From positions 186,001-250,000 of the forward strand of contig NZ_OBEH01000006.1 in NCBI RefSeq assembly GCF_900215465.1: a DNA stretch of 64,000 bases, written 5' to 3'. The DNA comes from Flagellimonas pacifica (lineage in GTDB: Bacteria; Bacteroidota; Bacteroidia; Flavobacteriales; Flavobacteriaceae). The notes under the pieces were generated by a model that did no database searches, was not told the DNA's origin, and worked only from the letters and a program-made list of their open reading frames with translations. Of the stretch, positions 7,756 to 16,594 are shown one piece after another (the first letter of the stretch is position 1; each line of letters opens with the position of its first letter). The position numbers and the translations under genes are program-made.

Positions 7756-8595
7756 ATGGAGCAGCTCGTTACATATTTTGAGAACATTCCTACCTTGCAT
7801 AGAAGCCTTATTCTTGTAGGAGGAATTACCTTTTTTTGGATTTTGGAAGGTATTGTACCATTGTTTAATGTTCCCTATAGAAAGTGGCACCACTCTGTTC
7901 CTAATTTTTTCTTCACACTTACCACTATTATTGTCAATTTTCCATTGGCGTTTTTATTATTGAAAACCTCGGATTGGGCTATGAGTAATGATTTTGGCAT
8001 CATTAATTGGTTACCTGAAATGCCTTTATGGTTATATGTGTTCTTGGGCGTAATGCTTTTAGACCTAATAGGTGCATATACTGCCCATTGGGTAGAACAC
8101 AAAGTAAAACCACTTTGGATGGTACACCTTGTGCATCATTCAGACCATAATGTGGATACCACTACTGCCAATAGGCACCATCCTTTGGAAAGTTTGATTA
8201 GATATACATTTACCTTAATAGGAGTTTTTGTTGTGGGAGCTCCCATTGGGATTATTATGTTGTACCAAAGCCTCTCCGTGGTACTTTCCCAATTCAACCA
8301 TGCCAATATTAGATTACCTAAAACTGTTGATAATGCCATTAGTTGGATTATAGTCAGTCCAGATATGCATAAAGTGCACCATCACTATAAATTACCCTAT
8401 ACTGATTCAAACTATGGAAATATATTTTCTATTTGGGATAGACTGTTTGGTACGTATATGACAATGGATATGACTAAAATAGTTTATGGCGTGGACACAT
8501 TTCCCGACGAAAAAGAAAACAGCAGTATTGTTGGATTGTTAAAACAACCTTTTCATAAATACCGTAAACCCACTACTGAAAAAAACGAAACTTAA
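7756..8595 (+). CDS. Sterol desaturase / fatty acid hydroxylase family membrane protein
   Basis: A 279-residue integral membrane protein with about four hydrophobic segments. The diiron His clusters of the family are present: HWVEHK near residue 112, HLVHHSDHNVD near 125, RHHP, and HKVHHHYKLP near 215. Members use a diiron centre and O2 to hydroxylate or desaturate lipids, including alkylglycerols, carotenoids and fatty acids. The lipid substrate here is unknown. It is followed 18 bases later by an alpha/beta hydrolase, which could act on the same lipid pool. Confidence 0.9.
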   Translation: MEQLVTYFENIPTLHRSLILVGGITFFWILEGIVPLFNVPYRKWHHSVPNFFFTLTTIIVNFPLAFLLLKTSDWAMSNDFGIINWLPEMPLWLYVFLGVMLLDLIGAYTAHWVEHKVKPLWMVHLVHHSDHNVDTTTANRHHPLESLIRYTFTLIGVFVVGAPIGIIMLYQSLSVVLSQFNHANIRLPKTVDNAISWIIVSPDMHKVHHHYKLPYTDSNYGNIFSIWDRLFGTYMTMDMTKIVYGVDTFPDEKENSSIVGLLKQPFHKYRKPTTEKNET

Positions 8596-8613
8596 CCTAT
8601 TAATTTATCTATT

Positions 8614-9471
8614 TTGACTGGAAAGGAAATAGGTGTCAAATGTTTGGACAACTTCATTTTAAGTGCAATAATCTATACCCCAAATGAAGTCAATGCAAAA
8701 AAGAAATTCTTAATTATTAACTCGGCAACGGCTGTAGCCCAGAGGCTGTATAGGAACTATGCCCTTTTTATGGCGGAAAAAGGGTTTCATGTCCTAACGT
8801 ATGATTACCGGGGAATTGCTGCTTCCCGCCCCTCAAAACTCAGGGGGTTTCAAGCTTCTTTTACGGAATGGGGAGAAAAGGACGTAAGCTCGGTACTTCA
8901 CTATGTGAAATTAAATTATCCCGATTTCTCCATTGGGGTGTTGGGACATAGCATAGGAGGGACGCTCATTGGAATGACACCCTATGCAGATCATATTGCC
9001 ACGGTGATAAACATAGGAGCACAAACAGCATATTATAAGGATTGGAAAAAAGACAAGCTAAAATTATATTTTATGTGGCATTTGTTTTTTCCTGCTATAA
9101 CAAGATTAGTTGGATATTTTCCGGGAAAAAAACTCAGGCTTTTAGAAGATATCCCTAAAGGGGTAGTTGAACAATGGCATGCGCGTAGAAAGAAGCCAGA
9201 TATGGTTAAACAATATACTGGCAGTGGGATAGATTTATATTATAGCCAGTTTATGGGGAAACTACTAACCTTGGCTATTGCTGATGATCCAATTGGAACA
9301 AAACCCGCATTGTTGCGAATACACAATTTGTTCCAAAATGCCGATAGAACTTTTGAAACTGTGCATCCAAAAGATATTGGAGCGAACAAGATAGGGCATT
9401 TTGGTTTTTTTAGCAGAAAGTTTAGGGATACGCTCTGGGAGCAAACCTTTCAATGGTTTGATGAGGTCTAA
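8614..9471 (+). CDS. Alpha/beta hydrolase (serine hydrolase, COG4757-like)
   Basis: A 285-residue alpha/beta hydrolase. VLTYDYRGIAAS near residue 65 and the nucleophile elbow GHSIGG near residue 109 are clear; the C-terminal IGHFGFFSRKFRDTLW supplies the catalytic His. The start appears to be TTG, since the next in-frame ATG would remove the first strand. It lies directly after the lipid hydroxylase-like gene and is likely co-transcribed. The substrate is unknown. Confidence 0.85.
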   Translation: MTGKEIGVKCLDNFILSAIIYTPNEVNAKKKFLIINSATAVAQRLYRNYALFMAEKGFHVLTYDYRGIAASRPSKLRGFQASFTEWGEKDVSSVLHYVKLNYPDFSIGVLGHSIGGTLIGMTPYADHIATVINIGAQTAYYKDWKKDKLKLYFMWHLFFPAITRLVGYFPGKKLRLLEDIPKGVVEQWHARRKKPDMVKQYTGSGIDLYYSQFMGKLLTLAIADDPIGTKPALLRIHNLFQNADRTFETVHPKDIGANKIGHFGFFSRKFRDTLWEQTFQWFDEV

Positions 9472-9479
9472 ACGCCTGC

Positions 9480-10706
9480 TTAATCATAAATCAAATACTT
9501 CTTCCTGATTTTTTTAAAGGCACTCAACTCATCTTGCCATGAATCCTTGATTTCTTGTTCTGTTAATCCTGCTTCAATCTGCTTTTGCAACTCTGAAGTA
9601 CCTGCATGTTTGGTAAAGGAGTCTGTCTTGAAAAATTTAGATTTTTCCAAAGTATTCGTATACGCATCAATCAACCATTGGAGTGAAACAGAATCCATTC
9701 GTTTTGTTTTTGATAAATCTTTTCCAAAACACTTTTTGTCTTCTTCTTTTGGATGTTTAGACCCAAAATTAGGTTTGGGCACATAGCTAAAATTATAATT
9801 TGTACTGTCCAAAAAAGAAGCACCGTACCTTTGAAATTGGAACTCCGTTCCTCTACCGGCATTCACATTTGTCCCTTCAAAAAGCCCTAAACTGGGATAA
9901 AGATTAATAGAAACATCATTAGGTATATTTGGAGAGGGTCTAATGGGCAAATGATACGAAATGTTATGCGTATAGTTTTGAAGCTTTATCACGGTCAAAT
10001 CGGCTTTCTTTCCACTTTCAAGCCATCCCTCGCCATTGATCATTTGGGCATATTCACCAATGGTCATTCCATAAACCAGTGGAATTTCGGTCATACCCAA
10101 AAAACCGGCATGTTCCTTTTTCATGGTAGGGCCATCTACATAATGCCCGTTAGGGTTTGGCCGATCCAAAACTAGAATGGGAATATTGTTCTCAGCACAA
10201 GCTTGCATTACCAATTGTAAGGTGGCAATATAGGTGTAGAACCTAACACCAACATCTTGAATGTCAAAAACGATGATATCCAACCCTTTTAATTGTTTAT
10301 TTGAAGGTTTTCTGTTTTTTCCATAAAGAGAAACAATGGGAAGGCCCGTTTTAGTGTCTATTCCATCTTTAAAATGTTCACCAGCATCCGCCTTACCTCG
10401 AAAACCATGCTCTGGAGCAAAAACTTTTTCCACTTTTACTTTTAGGGAGAGTAAGGAATCCACCAAATGGGTATATCCATCCTCTTTGAAAACCACACTG
10501 GTTTGATTGGCAACAATCCCAATGCTTTTTCCCTTAAACAAGGGCAGATACTGAGAAGTTCTATTGGCTGCGACTTCAATAGGAAGTACCGCGTTGGTTC
10601 TTATATTTTCCGCTATAGGATTGTTGGACTTTTCTTGTCCTCTACAAGATGAAAACAGTAAAACCAACAATAAAACTGTACTTTTGAAAATAGATAAAAT
10701 GGACAT
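9480..10706 (-). CDS. namZ: Exo-beta-N-acetylmuramidase NamZ-like (DUF1343), lipoprotein
   Basis: A 408-residue DUF1343 protein. The N-terminal lipoprotein signal (VLLLVLLFSSCRGQ) anchors it in a membrane. Family features seen: GIVANQTSVV near residue 63, the FAPEHGFRGKADAGE stretch, DIQDVGVRFYTYI, LDRPNPNG and NVNAGRGTEFQFQRYGA. Characterised members (NamZ of Bacillus subtilis and Tannerella) remove terminal N-acetylmuramic acid from peptidoglycan fragments, so a role in cell-wall recycling is likely. Its start codon is 3 bases from that of the divergent permease gene. Confidence 0.88.
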   Translation of the reverse strand: MSILSIFKSTVLLLVLLFSSCRGQEKSNNPIAENIRTNAVLPIEVAANRTSQYLPLFKGKSIGIVANQTSVVFKEDGYTHLVDSLLSLKVKVEKVFAPEHGFRGKADAGEHFKDGIDTKTGLPIVSLYGKNRKPSNKQLKGLDIIVFDIQDVGVRFYTYIATLQLVMQACAENNIPILVLDRPNPNGHYVDGPTMKKEHAGFLGMTEIPLVYGMTIGEYAQMINGEGWLESGKKADLTVIKLQNYTHNISYHLPIRPSPNIPNDVSINLYPSLGLFEGTNVNAGRGTEFQFQRYGASFLDSTNYNFSYVPKPNFGSKHPKEEDKKCFGKDLSKTKRMDSVSLQWLIDAYTNTLEKSKFFKTDSFTKHAGTSELQKQIEAGLTEQEIKDSWQDELSAFKKIRKKYLIYD

Positions 10707-10709
10707 TCG

Positions 10710-11951
10710 TTGAATTTAGAATTGTTTATTGCCAAGCGCCTGATTACAGGAAAGGAGCATAAAATTAGCATTTCCGCACCTATAATAAAAATTGCCATTG
10801 CTGCAATTGCTATCAGCATGGTTGTAATGTTGATCGCTTTGATTACCGGTTTAGGGTTTAAAAAAAGCATACGGGAAAAAGTGGCCATTTTTAATGGGCA
10901 TATTCAAATATCCAATTATGATAACAATACTTCCCAAGTATCAGTTGTCCCAATTTCTAAAGAGCAAGATTTTTATCCTGAATTCAAAAAAGTAAATGGG
11001 GTAGCCCATGTTCAGGCTGTTGCCACCAAAGGAGGTATAATTAGAACTGAGGATACCTTTGAAGGTATGTTGGCCAAAGGAGTGGGAGTTGATTACAACT
11101 GGGAAATGTTTAAAGAGTTTCTTGTGGATGGTAGATTACCAGATTATTCTGGAAAACTCAATGATGAGGTGTTGATTTCACGAATTAAAGCCAACCTTTT
11201 GAGCTTAAAGGTTGATGATACTTTCTTTTCCATTTTCCTAAAGGAAAATGACCCATCAAGAGCTCCTAATAATCGAAAATTTAAGGTGGTCGGTATCTAT
11301 GATAGCGGGTTTGAGGATTTTGATCGGGATATTATTTTTGTGGACATTCGTCATATCCAGCGTATGAACAGATGGAAAGACAATGAAATTGGCAATTTTG
11401 AGGTGTTTCTGGAAGATTTTGACCAAATGGAAAACAAGAGCAAGGAGATTTATGATAAAACTCCATCTGAGTTGGATACCATGGATATCAGGTATAAATA
11501 CAATAACATATTCCAATGGATAGACCTTCTTGATTTTAATATAATCCTGTTAATTGGAATCATGATTTTGGTTGGGGGTATCAATATGATTACCGCTTTA
11601 TTGGTGTTGATTCTGGAACGAACCCAAATGATCGGTATACTCAAAGCATTAGGTTCTGAAAATTGGAGCGTACGAAAAGTATTTTTGTACAATGCCTCCT
11701 ATTTGATTGGCATTGGCTTATTATGGGGTAATGGGATAGGTTTGGGGCTATTGTACCTTCAAAAGAAATTCAGGGTTTTTAAATTTCCCAACCCAGAAGA
11801 ATATTATATTAAGTATATTCCAGTACATATTGACCTTCCCTTAATTTTATTATTAAATCTAGGAGTGATGATTTTATGCCTACTAATGCTTTTACTTCCA
11901 TCATACATCATCACTAAAATTACCCCAGTGAAGGCTATTAAATTTGAGTAG
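10710..11951 (+). CDS. FtsX-like ABC transporter permease (LolC/E-like)
   Basis: A 413-residue permease with the MacB/LolCE layout: one N-terminal membrane helix (near residues 25-50), a large periplasmic domain (about 50-265), then three helices and a final ITPVKAIKFE. The start is TTG; the opening residues ELFIAKRLI followed by KEHKISISAPIIKIAI are conserved at the N-terminus of such permeases, and the next ATG would cut into the first helix. In Bacteroidetes these proteins are thought to release lipoproteins or other substrates from the inner membrane. No ATPase gene is adjacent. Confidence 0.88.
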   Translation: MNLELFIAKRLITGKEHKISISAPIIKIAIAAIAISMVVMLIALITGLGFKKSIREKVAIFNGHIQISNYDNNTSQVSVVPISKEQDFYPEFKKVNGVAHVQAVATKGGIIRTEDTFEGMLAKGVGVDYNWEMFKEFLVDGRLPDYSGKLNDEVLISRIKANLLSLKVDDTFFSIFLKENDPSRAPNNRKFKVVGIYDSGFEDFDRDIIFVDIRHIQRMNRWKDNEIGNFEVFLEDFDQMENKSKEIYDKTPSELDTMDIRYKYNNIFQWIDLLDFNIILLIGIMILVGGINMITALLVLILERTQMIGILKALGSENWSVRKVFLYNASYLIGIGLLWGNGIGLGLLYLQKKFRVFKFPNPEEYYIKYIPVHIDLPLILLLNLGVMILCLLMLLLPSYIITKITPVKAIKFE

Positions 11952-12039
11952 TACTTACCGCGATACAACTAGGGCCACTATTATTTGCACTTCCTTTATT
12001 GGTTAGTTAATTGAATTTAATCCGACCTTTCAAAAAAGT

Positions 12040-12047
12040 TACCTTTG
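12040..12047 (+). promoter_or_regulatory. -7 element of the cysteine synthase-like gene
   Basis: TACCTTTG (TAnnTTTG) ends 8 bases before the preferred ATG. It argues for the inner start codon rather than the in-frame TTG 45 bases upstream, which lies before this box. Confidence 0.4.
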
Positions 12048-12055
12048 CAGCGACT

Positions 12056-13036
12056 ATGAAATACGCTAACAATATTCTTGAAACCATTGGCAATACCCCT
12101 TTGGTAAAACTCAACACACTTACGGCTGAATTACCTTGTTTGGTATTGTCCAAGTATGAAACATTTAACCCCGGAAACTCTGTAAAGGATCGGATGGCTC
12201 TTCAAATGATTGAAGATGCCGAAGCATCTGGTATACTAAAACCAGGAGGAACAATTATTGAAGGAACTTCGGGCAATACCGGTATGGGACTTGCATTGGC
12301 GGCAGTGGTAAAAGGTTACCGAATGATTTGTGTAATCAGCGACAAACAGTCCAAAGAAAAAGTGGACATTCTAAAAGCGGTTGGGAGTGAGGTGCATGTT
12401 TGCCCTACTGATGTGGCACCAAATGACCCTCGAAGCTATTATTCAACCGCAAGACGTTTGGCAACTGAAATTCCAAATTCATGGTATGTGAACCAATATG
12501 ACAATCCTAGCAACACTAAAGCCCATTATTTAAGTACTGGACCGGAAATTTGGAAACAAACCGATGGAAAAGTTACCCATTTTGTAGTGGGGGTGGGGAC
12601 CGGGGGTACAATTTCAGGTGTTGGGACATATTTGAAAGAGCAAAACCCCAATATCAAAGTATGGGGAATCGACACCTATGGTTCAGTGTTCAAAAAGTAC
12701 CATGAAACTGGTATTTTTGATGAAAATGAAATCTATCCCTACGTAACGGAGGGAATAGGAGAAGATATTCTTCCAAAGAATGTCAATTTTGACATTATTG
12801 ATGGCTTTACCAAGGTGACCGATAAAGATGCCGCTGTGTATACGCAACGTTTGGCCAAAGAAGAAGGTATGTTTTTGGGGAATTCGGCAGGAGCGGCTAT
12901 AAAAGGTTTGTTGCAGTTGAAAGAACATTTTACCAAAGACGATGTGGTCGTGGTATTGTTCCATGATCATGGCAGTCGTTATGTGGGCAAAATGTTCAAT
13001 GATGACTGGATGCGGGGGAAAGGCTATATAGATTAA
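12056..13036 (+). CDS. PLP-dependent cysteine synthase / cystathionine beta-synthase family enzyme
   Basis: About 326 residues, fold-type II PLP enzyme. NPGNSVKDRMAL carries the PLP lysine near residue 42; EGTSGNTGMGLA binds the substrate carboxylate; GVGTGGTISGVGTYL holds the PLP phosphate. The family makes cysteine from O-acetylserine and sulfide or cystathionine from serine and homocysteine. The closing HDHGSRYVGKMFNDDWMR resembles CBS-type enzymes more than CysK, but the exact reaction is not settled by sequence. There is no C-terminal CBS domain pair. Confidence 0.9.
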   Translation: MKYANNILETIGNTPLVKLNTLTAELPCLVLSKYETFNPGNSVKDRMALQMIEDAEASGILKPGGTIIEGTSGNTGMGLALAAVVKGYRMICVISDKQSKEKVDILKAVGSEVHVCPTDVAPNDPRSYYSTARRLATEIPNSWYVNQYDNPSNTKAHYLSTGPEIWKQTDGKVTHFVVGVGTGGTISGVGTYLKEQNPNIKVWGIDTYGSVFKKYHETGIFDENEIYPYVTEGIGEDILPKNVNFDIIDGFTKVTDKDAAVYTQRLAKEEGMFLGNSAGAAIKGLLQLKEHFTKDDVVVVLFHDHGSRYVGKMFNDDWMRGKGYID

Positions 13037-13070
13037 ATATGCTTAAATTAGAATTGTAAAATCCATCCGT

Positions 13071-14372
13071 ATGAAACACAGAGCCATTTTTATTATCGCC
13101 TGCCTTTTAATCTCAATTTCCTTGTCCGGCCAAAAGCTTTCTCGAGTAGAAAAAAAGATTGTGGCATCCATTGAAAGTAATAATTCAGAAGCCATTGATT
13201 TTTTGGAAAAAGTGGTTAACATCAATAGTGGTACTTTAAATGCTAAAGGAGTCCAGGAGGTAGGGATGGTCTTTAAAGATGCATTTGAAAGCATCAACTT
13301 CGACATAAAATGGATTGAAATGCCCCAAGAAATGAACAGGGCCGGTCACTTGTTTGCCGAAACCACAGGAAATAAAGGAAAAAAATTGCTGCTAATAGGC
13401 CATTTGGATACAGTTTTTGAGGAAGATAGTCCCTTTCAAAAATTTACAATGGTCAATGACAGCATTGCCCATGCACCGGGAGGGAACGATATGAAAGGCG
13501 GTGATGTAATTGTCCTTTATGCGTTAAAGGCGCTGCACGAGCATGGTCTTTTAAAAAACGCACAAATTGTGGTAGCATTTACGGGGGATGAGGAAAGTAC
13601 GGGAAAACCATTGGATATTAGCAGAAAAGATTTGATTGAGGTTGCCAAAAGAAGTGACATTGCATTGGGTTTTGAAAACTCAACCGGATTTAATTATGCA
13701 ACTGTTGCCCGAAGGGGAGCATCGGGATGGGCGTTGGAAGTTGAAGGAAAGCGAGCCCATTCCTCAGGAATTTTTAGCGAGCGTACCGGAGCAGGTGCAA
13801 TTTTTGAAATTTCAAGGATTCTACATCAATTTTATACCGAGGTAAAAGGAGAGGAGTTATTGACCTTTAATCCAGGCACTTTGTTGGGAGGCACTTTTGT
13901 GAATTTTGACACTACAACCAGTAAGGGAGATGTATTTGGAAAAGGAAATGTAGTTGCCCAAAAAGCTGTTGCTAGAGGAGGTCTTCGGTTTATTTCAGAA
14001 GAACAAAAACAACGGGCCAGAACTAAAATGAAAGAAGTGGTGCACAATAATCTTCCCAAAACTTCTGCCAGCATTACTTTTACAGATAGTTATCCGGCAA
14101 TGCAACCCACTGAGGGAAATACAGCATTGTTGAATGTGTTGAACGAAGTAAGCTTGGATTTGAACCAAGGTGATGTATTGGCCTATGACCCTGGAAAAAG
14201 AGGGGCGGCAGATGTTTCTTTTGTTGCGCAATATGTAGATTGTTTGGATGGGCTTGGTACCATGGGCACAGGTGCCCATACTCCTCAGGAAACCGTAAAT
14301 CTTAATACCATTGAAGCATTGACCAAACGAACGGCAATCTTAATTTATAGGCTGATTAATTCTAAAAAATGA
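13071..14372 (+). CDS. M20 family metallopeptidase (glutamate carboxypeptidase-like)
   Basis: A 433-residue M20 peptidase with an N-terminal signal (IFIIACLLISISLSGQ). Zinc-site features: LIGHLDTVFE (His and catalytic Asp), GGNDMKGGD (bridging Asp), GDEESTG (catalytic and ligand Glu pair) and the C-terminal GTGAHTPQE (last His). The lid/dimer domain is between residues ~215 and 330. The sequence is closest in feel to carboxypeptidase G2. It is exported and probably trims C-terminal residues of peptides or folate-like compounds. It overlaps the next gene by 4 bases. Confidence 0.9.
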   Translation: MKHRAIFIIACLLISISLSGQKLSRVEKKIVASIESNNSEAIDFLEKVVNINSGTLNAKGVQEVGMVFKDAFESINFDIKWIEMPQEMNRAGHLFAETTGNKGKKLLLIGHLDTVFEEDSPFQKFTMVNDSIAHAPGGNDMKGGDVIVLYALKALHEHGLLKNAQIVVAFTGDEESTGKPLDISRKDLIEVAKRSDIALGFENSTGFNYATVARRGASGWALEVEGKRAHSSGIFSERTGAGAIFEISRILHQFYTEVKGEELLTFNPGTLLGGTFVNFDTTTSKGDVFGKGNVVAQKAVARGGLRFISEEQKQRARTKMKEVVHNNLPKTSASITFTDSYPAMQPTEGNTALLNVLNEVSLDLNQGDVLAYDPGKRGAADVSFVAQYVDCLDGLGTMGTGAHTPQETVNLNTIEALTKRTAILIYRLINSKK

Positions 14373-15145
14373 CGCAATTAGAGTGTGGAAACAGCAATGT
14401 GAGAATTGACGAGGGAGAATTGGTGAGTTTCAAAAATGAAGGGCATGAATTTATCCATCAAAAAGGAAACCCGGGTTGGAGGAATGCAGATACCGAAATG
14501 TTTCCCATAATTGGTCCAACAAACGAAGCTGGATTTAACGTTCAGACGCCCAAGGGAAATGCCATTCAAGATCAACATGGATTGCTTCGAGAACTAGACT
14601 ATCAATTGGCTTCAAAAACGGATACCTCGGCAAGCTTCAAAAAGATGTACAAAGCAGGGGCTCCAGTTAAAAATTCAAAATTCCCTGAAAAATCAACACA
14701 GCAATGGTTGCTGTGGCCCTATAGTTTTGAGTTTGAAAAATGCTTTGAATTAAAGGAAGATCAACTGGAGATAACTTTTAAGATTTCTGGAGAACAGGAT
14801 ATGCCCTTTATGTTGGGCTATCACCCAGCATTCAAACTCCATATCGGTAATCCAATTATCACTGCCAATGCAAAGGATATTACTTTGGATGAGGTCCTGG
14901 AGGTGGGTAACAGAGCTTTTGAGATTGAAAATTGTGAATCCATTACTTTGAATGACAAACGAAAGATAACCATAGATACCCAAGGTTTTGGTCATTTTAT
15001 GTGCTGGACAGAAGTAACAAATATGGTTTGTATTGAACCTATTTCATTCTACCCCTATTCCGTAAAACAGACCGAACTATATAAAGGCTTTCAGTTTTTG
15101 GGCGATACCGATGCTATTTTCAAAGTAAACCTGAAGGTAGATTAA
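14369..15145 (+). CDS. Aldose 1-epimerase family protein
   Basis: A 258-residue protein with the galactose-mutarotase beta-sandwich pattern. The start and end of the fold are recognised: NEGHEFIHQK...GWRN near residue 28, PIIGPTN, DQHGLLRELDYQ (His), LGYHPAFKL (second His) and EPISFYPYSVKQTELYKGFQ near the C-terminus. These proteins interconvert alpha and beta anomers of sugars or bind hexose-6-phosphates. Translation is coupled to the peptidase gene by an ATGA overlap. It is cytoplasmic, with no signal peptide. Confidence 0.85.
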   Translation: MTQLECGNSNVRIDEGELVSFKNEGHEFIHQKGNPGWRNADTEMFPIIGPTNEAGFNVQTPKGNAIQDQHGLLRELDYQLASKTDTSASFKKMYKAGAPVKNSKFPEKSTQQWLLWPYSFEFEKCFELKEDQLEITFKISGEQDMPFMLGYHPAFKLHIGNPIITANAKDITLDEVLEVGNRAFEIENCESITLNDKRKITIDTQGFGHFMCWTEVTNMVCIEPISFYPYSVKQTELYKGFQFLGDTDAIFKVNLKVD

Positions 15146-15147
15146 TT

Positions 15148-16509
15148 TTAGAGCACAAACGATTCCAGTTTCGGCAATAATGCTTCCACAATACGTTGGG
15201 TTTCCAAAGTGTTTTTTTGAGGAATAATGTGCGCTTCAATGTCTTCAAGATTGGTGATATCTTGTTCGTTATTAATAAATCCGTAACCTCTGTACATGCC
15301 CTCATCAATAAGCACAAAGGCATTTTCATTGGTTTCCCTACCTTTTTCCTTAATGATTCTAACACCTTCTTGTTCAGATTTCAGTTGTAATATGGCATCC
15401 TGAACCTTTTGATTGTAGTCTTCTACTGATTCAGTTGAAGTGCAAATGCCCTCACAAGAACTAATTTCATGATGCGAACACGAAGTGTTGACCTGCTGCA
15501 GATGACAGTATTTGGGGCAAAGCGAAAAGTTTTTGCACATTTCCTCCAAAAAAGCCCTGCAATCCGTTTGGTTGTAGAACACCTTTAACGGATTGGGAAC
15601 AGCTTTCATAACATTATAGGCTAGGTGAACAATACCTTTTCTATCCTCATATTGAAAGAGGGCATACCTTTTTACAATTCTTTTTTGAGCACTATTGTAA
15701 GATGGAAAGAGTCGTTTTATTTCTGCAGATTCCATGAGTAAAGCTACCAGTTCGCTACCTGAAAGTTTGAAATCGATGGATGCGGTTTCACTGCACATTC
15801 TAATTTCCTTGGTGCTTTTATCATAAAAATGTCCAAGTACCCTTTTTTTGAGGTTGATGGCCTTCCCTACATAAATTATCTGTCCTTTTTGGTTTTTGAA
15901 GTAGTAGATGCCAGGTTTTTGCGGAATATTATCAAAAATGGATTTGGGTAAATGTGGTGGTAAGGTAGCCTCTTGGCTCCGTGCGTTCAAAAACTTTTGG
16001 ATAATAGTTTCTGAGTTGGGAGTATTCAATAACTTTTGAAACAACAATACGGTGGCATGTGCATCACCACGTGCCCTATGCCGATCTGTAAGCGGAATAC
16101 TCACAGCAGAACACAACTTCCCCAAACTGTAGGATTGTAGGCCGGGAATCAATTTACGTGAAAGGCGTACCGTGCATAACTTTTTTCGGATAAAGTCCAT
16201 GCCAATTTGCCGAAATTCCTCTTTAATGACCCCATAATCAAAATTGACGGCATGTGCTATGAAAATGCAGTCTTTGGTAATTTCTAGTATGGTATCTGAA
16301 ATTTCGGAGAAGGTTGGAGCGTTTTGCACCATTTGATTGTCAATGCCGGTCAGACCAGTGATAAAATAGGGAATAGGGCATTTGGGATTTACCAAAGAGG
16401 TGAATTCGTCCACAATTTGATGCCCGTCATACTTAAAAATGGAGATTTCGGTAATCTTGTTGCCCTTGATTCCGTTGCCAGTGGTTTCTATGTCTATAAT
16501 GGTGTACAA
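15148..16509 (-). CDS. DnaQ-like exonuclease fused to a UvrC-type GIY-YIG nuclease domain
   Basis: A 453-residue fusion. Residues 1-170 are a DEDDh 3'-5' exonuclease: IIDIETTG (Exo I), ANFDYGVIKEEF-like Exo II and HRARGDAHAT (Exo III with His and Asp). Residues ~195-275 are a GIY-YIG domain: KPGIYYFKNQKGQIIYVGKAINLKKRV. The rest corresponds to the Cho/UvrC region. This fusion is common in Bacteroidetes and may act in nucleotide excision repair. The start is TTG (no in-frame ATG before Exo I), with a -7 box 11 bases upstream. It converges with the epimerase gene, 2 bases apart. Confidence 0.9.
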   Translation of the reverse strand: MYTIIDIETTGNGIKGNKITEISIFKYDGHQIVDEFTSLVNPKCPIPYFITGLTGIDNQMVQNAPTFSEISDTILEITKDCIFIAHAVNFDYGVIKEEFRQIGMDFIRKKLCTVRLSRKLIPGLQSYSLGKLCSAVSIPLTDRHRARGDAHATVLLFQKLLNTPNSETIIQKFLNARSQEATLPPHLPKSIFDNIPQKPGIYYFKNQKGQIIYVGKAINLKKRVLGHFYDKSTKEIRMCSETASIDFKLSGSELVALLMESAEIKRLFPSYNSAQKRIVKRYALFQYEDRKGIVHLAYNVMKAVPNPLKVFYNQTDCRAFLEEMCKNFSLCPKYCHLQQVNTSCSHHEISSCEGICTSTESVEDYNQKVQDAILQLKSEQEGVRIIKEKGRETNENAFVLIDEGMYRGYGFINNEQDITNLEDIEAHIIPQKNTLETQRIVEALLPKLESFVL

Positions 16510-16520
16510 ATCCAGTAAAA

Positions 16521-16528
16521 CAAATTTA
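16521..16528 (-). promoter_or_regulatory. -7 element of the exonuclease/GIY-YIG gene
   Basis: On the minus strand this reads TAAATTTG (TAnnTTTG), 11 bases before the TTG start codon, which supports that unusual start. Confidence 0.4.
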
Positions 16529-16549
16529 GATTGAATTTATGGATAATGT

Positions 16550-16570
16550 AAAAAGCCACCAAACGGTGGC
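16550..16570 (-). terminator. Intrinsic terminator of the phosphatase operon
   Basis: On the minus strand GCCACC-GTTT-GGTGGC is followed by TTTTT. It lies 24 bases after the PafA-like stop codon and ends the run of minus-strand genes. Confidence 0.85.
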
Positions 16571-16594
16571 CGTTGAATGAATGATAAATGTAGA

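Noticed and set aside
15148..16509. Exonuclease/GIY-YIG fusion as a novel nuclease
   Set aside because: This DnaQ-UvrC N-terminal fusion is common in Bacteroidetes and is already known.
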